Of a stretch of 64,000 bases of DNA, positions 50,701-63,500 are shown piece after piece; the first letter of the stretch is position 1; each line of letters opens with the position of its first letter. Source of the DNA: Plasmopara viticola (taxonomy: Eukaryota; Oomycota; Peronosporomycetes; Peronosporales; Peronosporaceae); contig MBPM02000049.1 of NCBI GenBank assembly GCA_001695595.3, positions 62,001-126,000 on the forward strand, given 5' to 3'. The translations under genes were made by a program, and so were the position numbers. Below the pieces are notes generated by a model. It made no database searches and was not told the DNA's origin. It saw only the letters and a list, made by a program, of their open reading frames with translations.

Positions 50701-52331
50701 AATAACAAAGCGTATAATCGCTCTTTCGAAGTGCAGAGATGATGTATGGACATAAATACGTCCTTTCTATCATTTTAGACGTGCACAGACGCAATAGCGC
50801 CACAACATAATGTATATTCGCTCTTTTGAAGTGCTGGGATGATGTACGACCATACATACGTCTTCTCTATCATTCTAGGCGTACGCAAAGCAATAGAGCA
50901 ACAACAAAGCGTAGCTTCGCCTTTCGAAGTGCTGAGATGATGTACAGCCATACATATATCCTATGTATAATTCTCGACGTGCGAAGACGCAATTGAGTCA
51001 TAACTAAACGTATCTTCGCTCTTGTAAAGTGATGAGATGATGTACAGCCATACATACGTCGATTCTATCATTTTAGGCGTACGTTAAAGCAAAAGAGCAA
51101 ATACAAAGCGTATCTTCGCTTTTTTGAATTGCTGAGATGATGTACAGCCATACATACGCTCCTTTTGTATGGTTCTAGACGTGCGCCGACGCAATAGAGT
51201 CACAACTAAACGTATATTCGCTCTTATGAAGTACTGAGATGATATAAGGCAACAGATACGTCCTTTCTATCTTTCTAGTCGTGAGCAGACGCCAAAGAGT
51301 CACAACAAAGCGTATATTCGCGATTGTAAAGTGCTGGGATGATGTACGGCCATACAAACGTCCTGTCTATCATTCTAGGCGGACGCGAGAGTAATACAGC
51401 AACAACAAAGCGTATTTTCGCTCTATTAAAGTGCTGAGATGATAAACAGCCATCCATACGTTCTTTTTATCATTCTAGACGTGCACAGACGCAATCGATC
51501 CACAGCAAAGCGTGTATTCGCAGTTTTCAAGTCCTGGGATGATGTACGGCAATCGATACGTTCTGTTTTCAATTCTAGACGAGCTTAGACGCATTAGAGC
51601 CACAACGAAGCGTATATTCGTTATTGTGAAGTGCTGGGATGATGTACGGCCATAGATACGTCTTTTCGCTCATTCTAGGCGTACTCAAAAGCAATAAAGC
51701 AACAACAAAGCGTATCTTCGCTCTTTTGATGTGCGGAGATGATGTACAGCCATAAATACGTCCTTCCAGTCAATCCAAACGTGCGATGACGCATTAGAGC
51801 CAAAACAAAGCGTATCTTTAATCTTGTGAAGTGCTAAGATGATAAACAGCCCTACATACGTCCTTTCTTTTATAATAAACGTACGGAGAAGGCGATACAG
51901 CAATAAAAAAGCGTATATTCGCTCGATTAATGTGCTGAGACGATGTACGGCCATTCTATCGTTAAGGACGTGCGCAAACGCAATATAGCCACAACTAAAC
52001 GTATATTCGCTCTTTTGAAGTGCTGGGATACTATAAGGCAATAGATATGTCTTTTCTATCATTCTAGACGTGCACAGATGCAATAAAGCAACAACTAATC
52101 CTATGCTGAGATGATGTACGGCCATACATACGTCCTTTTTGTCATTCTAGACGAGCGCAGACGCAATGGAGCAATAACAAAGCGTATAATCGCTCTTTCG
52201 AAGTGCAGAGATGATGTATGGACATAAATACGTCCTTTCTATCATTCTAGACGTGCACAGACGCAATAGCGCCACAACATAATGTATATTCGCTCTCTTG
52301 AAGTGCTGAGATGATGTACAGCCATGCATAC
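47701..52331 (+). repeat. Long HOR copy E, 4,631 bp, 5'-truncated and expanded
   Basis: It starts inside the HOR at GCGTATATTCGC, equivalent to position 30,838 in copy C (948 bp into the unit). It contains a, s, a second a-like segment, s and a'. The a-type landmarks lie at about 48,846, 50,305 and 51,777; the last two are 1,472 bp apart. The middle segment starts a'-like and ends a-like, a recombinant. Small deletions occur near 48,850, 49,290 and 49,600 (CGTCGATCGGCG). The length fits 4,127 + 1,471 - 948 minus these small losses. Confidence 0.9.
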
Positions 52332-55000
52332 GTCCTTTCTAGCATTCTAGACGTGCGCAGACGCAATAGAGCACAAAATTAAGCATTTATTCGCTCTTTA
52401 TAAGTTCTGGGATTATATAAGGCAATACATACGTCTTTTCTATATTTCTAGACGTGCGCAGACGCAAAAGAGCAACAACTGAGCCTATATTTGCTTATGT
52501 GAAGTGCTGAGATGATGTGCGGTCATAGATACGTCCGTTCTATCATTCTAGATGTGCGCATATGCAATGAAGCCAAAACTAAGCGTATGTTTGCTCTTTT
52601 GAAGTACTGAGATAATGCACAGCCGTACATACGTCCTTTCTATCATTCTAGACGTACGCAGACGCAATAGAGCCACAACAAAGCGTATATTTGCTCTTGT
52701 GAAATGCTGACATGACGTACAGCCATGGATACCTCTTTTCGCTCTTTCTTGAGGTGCCCAGACGCAATAGAGCCACAACAAAGCGTATATTGGCTCTTTT
52801 GAAGTGCTGAGATGATGTACGGCCATATATACGTCCTTTTATATTTCTAAACGTGCACAGACGCAAAAGGGCCACAACTAAGCGTAAATTCGCTCTTGTG
52901 AAGGGCTGAGAGGACGTATGACCATACATACGTCTATCTAACTTTATAGACGTGCAATGACGCAATAGAGCCACATCTAAGCGTATATTCGCTCTTGTGA
53001 AGTGCCAAGAGGACGTATGACCATATATACGTCTTTTCTATCGTTCTAGACATACGCAGACGCAATAGAGCCACAACAAAGCGTATATTCGCTCTTGTGA
53101 AATGCTGAGATGATGTAAGGCCATTACTCCGTCTTTACTAGCATTCTAGACGTGCACAGACGCAATAGAGCCACAACAGAGCGCATATTCGCTCATTTAA
53201 AGTGCTGAGATGATGTATGGCAATAGAAACGTTCTTTCTATCATTCTAGACGTGCACAGACGCAATAGAGCAACAACTGAGCGTATATTCGCTCTTGTGA
53301 ATGGCTGAGAGGAGGAATGACCATTTATACATCCTTTTTAGCATTCTAGACATACGCGAACGCAATAAAGTCACAACTAAACGCATATTCGCTCTTTTGA
53401 AGTGCTGGGAAATGTACGGCCATCGATACGTCCTTTCTATCTTTCTAGACGTGCGCAGACGCAATAGCGCCACAACATAATGTATATTCGCTCTTTTGAA
53501 GTGCTGGGATGATGTACGACCATACATACGTCTTTTCTATCATTCTAGGCGTACGCAAAGCAATAGAGCAACAACAAAGCGTAGCTTCGCCTTTCGAAGT
53601 GCTGAGATGATGTACAGCCATACATATATCCTATGTATAATTCTCGACGTGCGAAGACGCAATTGAGTCATAACTAAACGTATCTTCGCTCTTGTAAAGT
53701 GATGAGATGATGTACAGCCATACATACGTCGTTTCTATCATTTTAGGCGTACGTTAAAGCAAAAGAGCAAATACAAAGCGTATCTTCGCTTTTTTGAATT
53801 GCTGAGATGATGTACAGCCATACATACGCTCCTTTTGTATGGTTCTAGACGTGCGCCGACGCAATAGAGTCACAACTAAACGTATATTCGCTCTTATGAA
53901 GTACTGAGATGATATAAGGCAACAGATACGTCCTTTCTATCTTTCTAGTCGTGAGCAGACGCCAACGAGTCACAACAAAGCGTATATTCGCGATTGTAAA
54001 GTGCTGGGATGATGTACGGCCATACAAACGTCCTGTCTATCATTCTAGGCGGACGCGAGAGTAATACAGCAACAACAAAGCGTATTTTCGCTCTATTAAA
54101 GTGCTGAGATGATAAACAGCCATCCATACGTTCTTTTTATCATTCTAGACGTGCACAGACGCAATCGATCCACAGCAAAGCGTGTATTCGCAGTTTTCAG
54201 TCCTGGGATGATGTACGGCAATAGATACGTTCTGTTTTCAATTCTAGACGAGCTTAGACGCATTAGAGCCACAACGAAGCGTATATTCGTTATTGTGAAG
54301 TGCTGGGATGATGTACGGCCATAGATACGTCTTTTCGCTCATTCTAGGCGTACTCAAAAGCAATAAAGCAACAACAAAGCGTATCTTCGCTCTTTTGATG
54401 TGCGGAGATGATGTACAGCCATAAATACGTCCTTCCAGTCAATCCAAACGTGCGATGACGCATTAGAGCCAAAACAAAGCGTATCTTTAATCTTGTGAAG
54501 TGCTAAGATGATAAACAGCCCTACATACGTCCTTTCTTTTATAATAAACGTACGGAGAAGGCGATACAGCAATAAAAAAGCGTATATTCGCTCGATTAAT
54601 GTGCTGAGACGATGTACGGCCATTCTATCGTTAAGGACGTGCGCAAACGCAATATAGCCACAACTAAACGTATATTCGCTCTTTTGAAGTGCTGGGATAC
54701 TATAAGGCAATAGATATGTCTTTTCTATCATTCTAGACGTGCACAGATGCAATAAAGCAACAACTAATCCTATGCTGAGATGATGTACGGCCATACATAC
54801 GTCCTTTTTGTCATTCTAGACGAGCGCAGACGCAATGGAGCAATAACAAAGCGTATAATCGCTCTTTCGAAGTGCAGAGATGATGTATGGACATAAATAC
54901 GTCCTTTCTATCATTCTAGACGTGCACAGACGCAATAGCGCCACAACATAATGTATATTCGCTCTCTTGAAGTGCTGAGATGATGTACAGCCATGCATAC
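52332..55000 (+). repeat. Long HOR copy F, 2,669 bp, 1.46-kb deletion
   Basis: Colinear with copy A except for one deletion. Left-block sequence ending CTAGACGTGCG passes through a shared CAGACGCAA (53,456-53,464) straight into TAGCGCCACAAC, the end of segment a. The two parental sites are 1,459 bp apart in copy C. 4,127 minus 1,459 predicts 2,668 bp, against 2,669 observed. The join keeps the monomer register, as expected from unequal crossing over between homologous monomers. Confidence 0.93.
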
Positions 55001-58000
55001 GTCCTTTCTAGCATTCTAGACGTGCGCAGACGCAATAGAGCACAAAATTAAGCATTTATTCGCTCTTTATAAGTTCTGGGATTATATAAGGCAATACATA
55101 CGTCTTTTCTATATTTCTAGACGTGCGCAGACGCAAAAGAGCAACAACTGAGCCTATATTTGCTTATGTGAAGTGCTGAGATGATGTGCGGTCATAGATA
55201 CGTCCGTTCTATCATTCTAGATGTGCGCATATGCAATGAAGCCAAAACTAAGCGTATGTTTGCTCTTTTGAAGTACTGAGATAATGCACAGCCGTACATA
55301 CGTCCTTTCTATCATTCTAGACGTACGCAGACGCAATAGAGCCACAACAAAGCGTATATTTGCTCTTGTGAAATGCTGACATGACGTACAGCCATGGATA
55401 CCTCTTTTCGCTCTTTCTTGAGGTGCCCAGACGCAATAGAGCCACAACAAAGCGTATATTGGCTCTTTTGAAGTGCTGAGATGATGTACGGCCATATATA
55501 CGTCCTTTTATATTTCTAAACGTGCACAGACGCAAAAGGGCCACAACTAAGCGTAAATTCGCTCTTGTGAAGGGCTGAGAGGACGTATGACCATACATAC
55601 GTCTATCTAACTTTATAGACGTGCAATGACGCAATAGAGCCACATCTAAGCGTATATTCGCTCTTGTGAAGTGCCAAGAGGACGTATGACCATATATACG
55701 TCTTTTCTATCGTTCTAGACATACGCAGACGCAATAGAGCCACAACAAAGCGTATATTCGCTCTTGTGAAATGCTGAGATGATGTAAGGCCATTACTCCG
55801 TCTTTACTAGCATTCTAGACGTGCACAGACGCAATAGAGCCACAACAGAGCGCATATTCGCTCTTTTAAAGTGCTGAGATGATGTATGGCAATAGAAACG
55901 TTCTTTCTATCATTCTAGACGTGCACAGACGCAATAGAGCAACAACTGAGCGTATATTCGCTCTTGTGAATGGCTGAGAGGAGGAATGACCATTTATACA
56001 TCCTTTTTAGCATTCTAGACATACGCGAACGCAATAAAGTCACAACTAAACGCATATTCGCTCTTTTGAAGTGCTGGGAAATGTACGGCCATCGATACGT
56101 CCTTTCTATCTTTCTAGACGTGCGCAGACGCAAAAGAGCCACAACAATGTGTATATTCGCTCTTGTGAAGTGCTGGGATGATATACGGCTATACATACGT
56201 CTTTTCTCTCATTCTAGGCATACGCAAAAGCAATAGAGAGACAACAAAACGTAGCTTCGCTCTTTTGAAGTGCTGAGATAATGTACGGCCATATATACGG
56301 CTTTTCTATAATTCTAGACGCGCGCAGACGCAATAAAGTCACAGCTAAATGAAACTCTGCTCTTTTGAAGTGCTCAGATGATGTACGGCCGTACATTGGT
56401 CCTTTTAATCATTTTGGACGTGCGTAAAAGCAATAGAGCCACAACAAAGCGTATATTCGCTCTCGTGAAGTGCAGAGATGATGTACGGCCATACATACGT
56501 CCTTTCTACTATTCTAGATATACGTAAACGCAATCGAGCCACAGCAATGTGTATATTCGCTCTTGTAAGGTGCTGGGATGATGTACGGCCATACATATCT
56601 TTTCTCTTATTCTAGGCATACGCAAAAGCAATAGAGCAACTACAAAGCGTATCTTCGCTCTTTTAAAGTGCTGATATGATGTACAGCCATACATACGTCC
56701 TTTCTATTATTTGAGACGTGCGCAGACGCAATCGATCAACAACTAAGCATATATACGCTCAGACTTAAAGTGCTGAGATGATGGATAACCATACATTCGT
56801 CCTTTCTATCAATTTAGACGTACGCAGAAGCAACCGAGCAACAACAAAGCGTATCTTAACTCTTTTGAAGTGCTGAGATGATGTACGGTCCTTTCTGTCA
56901 TTCTAGCTGAAGCAGACGTAGTAGAGTCACAAAAAAGCGTATATTCGCTATTGTGAAGTGCTGGGATGATGTACGGCCATAGATACGTCTTTTCTATCAT
57001 TCTAGGCATACGCAAAAGCAATAGAGCAGCTACAAAACGTATCTTCGCTCTTTTGATGTGCGGAGATGATGTACAGCCATAAATACGTCCTTCCAGTCAA
57101 TTGAAACGTGCGATGACGCATTAGAGCCAAAATAAAGCGTATCTTCACTCTTCTGAAGTGCTAAGATGATGAACGGCCCTACACACGTCCTTTCTTTCAT
57201 AAGAAACGTACGCAGAAGACGATTCAGCAATAACAAAGCGTATATTCGCTCGATTAATGTGCTAAGACGATGTACGGCCATTCTATTGTTAAAGACGTGC
57301 GCAGACGCAATATAGCCACAACCAAACGTATATTCGCTCTTTTGAAGTGCTGGGATGCTATAAGGCAATAGATATGTCTTTTCTATCATTCTAGACGTGC
57401 ACAGATGCAATAAAGCAACAACTAATCCTATGCTGAGATGATGTACGGCCATACATACGTCCTTTTTGTCTCTCTTGACGAGCGCAGACGCAATGGAGCA
57501 ATAACAAAGCGTATAATCGCTCTTTGAAGTGCAGAGATGATGTACGGACATAAATACGTCCTTTCTATCATTCTAGACGTGCACAGACGCAATAGCGCCA
57601 CAACATAATGTATATTCGCTCTTTTGAAGTGCTGGGATGATGTACGACCATACATACGTCTTTTCTATCATTCTAGGCGTACGCAAAGCAATAGAGCAAC
57701 AACAAAGCGTAGCTTCGCCTTTCGAAGTGCTGAGATGATGTACAGCCATACATATATCCTATGTATAATTCTCGACGTGCGAAGACGCAATTGAGTCATA
57801 ACTAAACGTATCTTCGCTCTTGTAAAGTGATGAGATGATGTACAGCCATACATACGTCGTTTCTATCATTTTAGGCGTACGTTAAAGCAAAAGAGCAAAT
57901 ACAAAGCGTATCTTCGCTTTTTTGAATTGCTGAGATGATGTACAGCCATACATACGCTCCTTTTGTATGGTTCTAGACGTGCGCCGACGCAATAGAGTCA

Positions 58001-60599
58001 CAACTAAACGTATATTCGCTCTTATGAAGTACTGAGATGATATAAGGCAACAGATACGTCCTTTCTATCTTTCTAGTCGTGAGCAGACGCCAACGAGTCA
58101 CAACAAAGCGTATATTCGCGATTGTAAAGTGCTGGGATGATGTACGGCCATACAAACGTCCTGTCTATCATTCTAGGCGGACGCGAGAGTAATACAGCAA
58201 CAACAAAGCGTATTTTCGCTCTATTAAAGTGCTGAGATGATAAACAGCCATCCATACGTTCTTTTTATCATTCTAGACGTGCACAGACGCAATCGATCCA
58301 CAGCAAAGCGTGTATTCGCAGTTTTCAGGTCCTGGGATGATGTACGGCAATCGATACGTTCTGTTTTCAATTCTAGACGAGCTTAGACGCATTAGAGCCA
58401 CAACGAAGCGTATATTCGTTATTGTGAAGTGCTGGGATGATGTACGGCCATAGATACGTCTTTTCGCTCATTCTAGGCGTACTCAAAAGCAATAAAGCAA
58501 CAACAAAGCGTATCTTCGCTCTTTTGATGTGCGGAGATGATGTACAGCCATAAATACGTCCTTCCAGTCAATCCAAACGTGCGATGACGCATTAGAGCCA
58601 AAACAAAGCGTATCTTTAATCTTGTGAAGTGCTAAGATGATAAACAGCCCTACATACGTCCTTTCTTTTATAATAAACGTACGGAGAAGGCGATACAGCA
58701 ATAAAAAAGCGTATATTCGCTCGATTAATGTGCTGAGACGATGTACGGCCATTCTATCGTTAAGGACGTGCGCAAACGCAATATAGCCACAACTAAACGT
58801 ATATTCGCTCTTTTGAAGTGCTGGGATACTATAAGGCAATAGATATGTCTTTTCTATCATTCTAGACGTGCACAGATGCAATAAAGCAACAACTAATCCT
58901 ATGCTGAGATGATGTACGGCCATACATACGTCCTTTTTGTCTCTCTTGACGAGCGCAGACGCAATGGAGCAATAACAAAGCGTATAATCGCTCTTTGAAG
59001 TGCAGAGATGATGTACGGACATAAATACGTCCTTTCTATCATTCTAGACGTGCACAGACGCAATAGCGCCACAACATAATGTATATTCGCTCTTTTGAAG
59101 TGCTGGGATGATGTACGACCATACATACGTCTTTTCTATCATTCTAGGCGTACGCAAAGCAATAGAGCAACAACAAAGCGTAGCTTCGCCTTTCGAAGTG
59201 CTGAGATGATGTACAGCCATACATATATCCTATGTATAATTCTCGACGTGCGAAGACGCAATTGAGTCATAACTAAACGTATCTTCGCTCTTGTAAAGTG
59301 ATGAGATGATGTACAGCCATACATACGTCGTTTCTATCATTTTAGGCGTACGTTAAAGCAAAAGAGCAAATACAAAGCGTATCTTCGCTTTTTTGAATTG
59401 CTGAGATGATGTACAGCCATACATACGCTCCTTTTGTATGGTTCTAGACGTGCGCCGACGCAATAGAGTCACAACTAAACGTATATTCGCTCTTATGAAG
59501 TACTGAGATGATATAAGGCAACAGATACGTCCTTTCTATCTTTCTAGTCGTGAGCAGACGCCAACGAGTCACAACAAAGCGTATATTCGCGATTGTAAAG
59601 TGCTGGGATGATGTACGGCCATACAAACGTCCTGTCTATCATTCTAGGCGGACGCGAGAGTAATACAGCAACAACAAAGCGTATTTTCGCTCTATTAAAG
59701 TGCTGAGATGATAAACAGCCATCCATACGTTCTTTTTATCATTCTAGACGTGCACAGACGCAATCGATCCACAGCAAAGCGTGTATTCGCAGTTTTCAGT
59801 CCTGGGATGATGTACGGCAATCGATACGTTCTGTTTTCAATTCTAGACGAGCTTAGACGCATTAGAGCCACAACGAAGCGTATATTCGTTATTGTGAAGT
59901 GCTGGGATGATGTACGGCCATAGATACGTCTTTTCGCTCATTCTAGGCGTACTCAAAAGCAATAAAGCAACAACAAAGCGTATCTTCGCTCTTTTGATGT
60001 GCGGAGATGATGTACAGCCATAAATACGTCCTTCCAGTCAATCCAAACGTGCGATGACGCATTAGAGCCAAAACAAAGCGTATCTTTAATCTTGTGAAGT
60101 GCTAAGATGATAAACAGCCCTACATACGTCCTTTCTTTTATAATAAACGTACGGAGAAGGCGATACAGCAATAAAAAAGCGTATATTCGCTCGATTAATG
60201 TGCTGAGACGATGTACGGCCATTCTATCGTTAAGGACGTGCGCAAACGCAATATAGCCACAACTAAACGTATATTCGCTCTTTTGAAGTGCTGGGATACT
60301 ATAAGGCAATAGATATGTCTTTTCTATCATTCTAGACGTGCACAGATGCAATAAAGCAACAACTAATCCTATGCTGAGATGATGTACGGCCATACATACG
60401 TCCTTTTTGTCATTCTAGACGAGCGCAGACGCAATGGAGCAATAACAAAGCGTATAATCGCTCTTTCGAAGTGCAGAGATGATGTATGGACATAAATACG
60501 TCCTTTCTATCATTCTAGACGTGCACAGACGCAATAGCGCCACAACATAATGTATATTCGCTCTCTTGAAGTGCTGAGATGATGTACAGCCATGCATAC
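55001..60599 (+). repeat. Long HOR copy G, 5,599 bp, extra 1.47-kb block
   Basis: Structure: left block, a, s, hybrid a'/a, s, a'. The spacer occurs twice, with GACGTGCGCCGACGC at about 57,975 and 59,446, 1,471 bp apart. 4,127 plus 1,471 predicts 5,598 bp, against 5,599 observed. In the middle segment, a'-type GGGATACTATAAGG (58,825) is followed by a-type TTGTCTCTCTTGACG (about 58,937), placing a crossover in that 110-bp interval. It has the GGCGTACGTTAAAGC monomer in both spacers. Confidence 0.93.
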
Positions 60600-63500
60600 G
60601 TCCTTTCTAGCATTCTAGACGTGCGCAGACGCAATAGAGCACAAAATTAAGCATTTATTCGCTCTTTATAAGTTCTGGGATTATATAAGGCAATACATAC
60701 GTCTTTTCTATATTTCTAGACGTGCGCAGACGCAAAAGAGCAACAACTGAGCCTATATTTGCTTATGTGAAGTGCTGAGATGATGTGCGGTCATAGATAC
60801 GTCCGTTCTATCATTCTAGATGTGCGCATATGCAATGAAGCCAAAACTAAGCGTATGTTTGCTCTTTTGAAGTACTGAGATAATGCACAGCCGTACATAC
60901 GTCCTTTCTATCATTCTAGACGTACGCAGACGCAATAGAGCCACAACAAAGCGTATATTTGCTCTTGTGAAATGCTGACATGACGTACAGCCATGGATAC
61001 CTCTTTTCGCTCTTTCTTGAGGTGCCCAGACGCAATAGAGCCACAACAAAGCGTATATTGGCTCTTTTGAAGTGCTGAGATGATGTACGGCCATATATAC
61101 GTCCTTTTATATTTCTAAACGTGCACAGACGCAAAAGGGCCACAACTAAGCGTAAATTCGCTCTTGTGAAGGGCTGAGAGGACGTATGACCATACATACG
61201 TCTATCTAACTTTATAGACGTGCAATGACGCAATAGAGCCACATCTAAGCGTATATTCGCTCTTGTGAAGTGCCAAGAGGACGTATGACCATATATACGT
61301 CTTTTCTATCGTTCTAGACATACGCAGACGCAATAGAGCCACAACAAAGCGTATATTCGCTCTTGTGAAATGCTGAGATGATGTAAGGCCATTACTCCGT
61401 CTTTACTAGCATTCTAGACGTGCACAGACGCAATAGAGCCACAACAGAGCGCATATTCGCTCTTTTAAAGTGCTGAGATGATGTATGGCAATAGAAACGT
61501 TCTTTCTATCATTCTAGACGTGCACAGACGCAATAGAGCAACAACTGAGCGTATATTCGCTCTTGTGAATGGCTGAGAGGAGGAATGACCATTTATACAT
61601 CCTTTTTAGCATTCTAGACATACGCGAACGCAATAAAGTCACAACTAAACGCATATTCGCTCTTTTGAAGTGCTGGGAAATGTACGGCCATCGATACGTC
61701 CTTTCTATCTTTCTAGACGTGCGCAGACGCAAAAGAGCCACAACAATGTGTATATTCGCTCTTGTGAAGTGCTGGGATGATATACGGCTATACATACGTC
61801 TTTTCTCTCATTCTAGGCATACGCAAAAGCAATAGAGAGACAACAAAACGTAGCTTCGCTCTTTTGAAGTGCTGAGATAATGTACGGCCATATATACGGC
61901 TTTTCTATAATTCTAGACGCGCGCAGACGCAATAAAGTCACAGCTAAATGAAACTCTGCTCTTTTGAAGTGCTCAGATGATGTACGGCCGTACATTGGTC
62001 CTTTTAATCATTTTGGACGTGCGTAAAAGCAATAGAGCCACAACAAAGCGTATATTCGCTCTCGTGAAGTGCAGAGATGATGTACGGCCATACATACGTC
62101 CTTTCTACTATTCTAGATATACGTGAACGCAATCGAGCCACAGCAATGTGTATATTCGCTGTTGTAAGGTGCTGGGATGATGTACGGCCATACATATCTT
62201 TTCTCTTATTCTAGGCATACGCAAAAGCAATAGAGCAACTACAAAACGTATCTTCGCTCTTTAAAGTGCTGATATGATGTACAGCCATACATACGTCCTT
62301 TCATCAATTTAGACGTACGCAGAAGCAACCGAGCAACAACAAAGCGTATCTTAACTCTTTTGAAGTGCTGAGATGATGTACGGTCCTTTCTGTCATTCTA
62401 GCTGAAGCAGACGTAGTAGAGTCACAAAAAAGCGTATATTCGCTATTGTGAAGTGCTGGGATGATGTACGGCGATAGATACGTCTTTTCTATCATTCTAG
62501 GCATACGCAAAAGCAATAGAGCAGCTACAAAACGTATCTTCGCTCTTTTGATGTGCGGAGATGATGTACAGCCATAAATACGTCCTTCCAGTCAATTGAA
62601 ACGTGCGATGACGCATTAGAGCCAAAATAAAGCGTATCTTCACTCTTCTGAAGTGTTGAGATGATGAACGGCCCTACACACGTCCTTTCTTTTATAAGAA
62701 ACGTACGCAGAAGACGATTCAGCAATAACAAAGCGTATATTCGCTCGATTAATGTGCTAAGACGATGTACGGCCATTCTATTGTTAAAGACGTGCGCAGA
62801 CGCAATATAGCCACAACCAAACGTATATTCGCTCTTTTGAAGTGCTGGGATGCTATAAGGCAATAGATATGTTTTTTCTATCATTCTAGACGTGCACAGA
62901 TGCAATAAAGCAACAACTAATCCTATGCTGAGATGATGTACGGCCATACATACGTCCTTTTTGTCTCTCTTGACGAGCGCAGACGCAATGGAGCAATAAC
63001 AAAGCGTATAATCGCTCTTTGAAGTGCAGAGATGATGTACGGACATAAATACGTCCTTTCTATCATTCTAGACGTGCACAGACGCAATAGCGCCACAACA
63101 TAATGTATATTCGCTCTTTTGAAGTGCTGGGATGATGTACGACCATACATACGTCTTTTCTATCATTCTAGGCGTACGCAAAGCAATAGAGCAACAACAA
63201 AGCGTAGCTTCGCCTTTCGAAGTGCTGAGATGATGTACAGTCATACATATATCCTATGTATAATTCTCGACGTGCGAAGACGCAATTGAGTCATAACTAA
63301 ACGTATCTTCGCTCTTGTAAAGTGATGAGATGATGTACAGCCATACATACGTCGTTTCTATCATTTTAGGCGTACGTTAAAGCAAAAGAGCAAATACAAA
63401 GCGTATCTTCGCTTTTTTGAATTGCTGAGATGATGTACAGCCATACATACGCTCCTTTTGTATGGTTCTAGACGTGCGCCGACGCAATAGAGTCACAACT

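Noticed and set aside
50213..50857. Minus-strand open frame of 214 codons, the longest in the window, as a protein gene
   Set aside because: It crosses six satellite monomers, repeats the same peptide fragments found at every HOR copy, is broken or shifted in sister copies, and resembles no family. A 100-bp period rotates frames, which produces such frames when a monomer loses its usual TAG or TGA.
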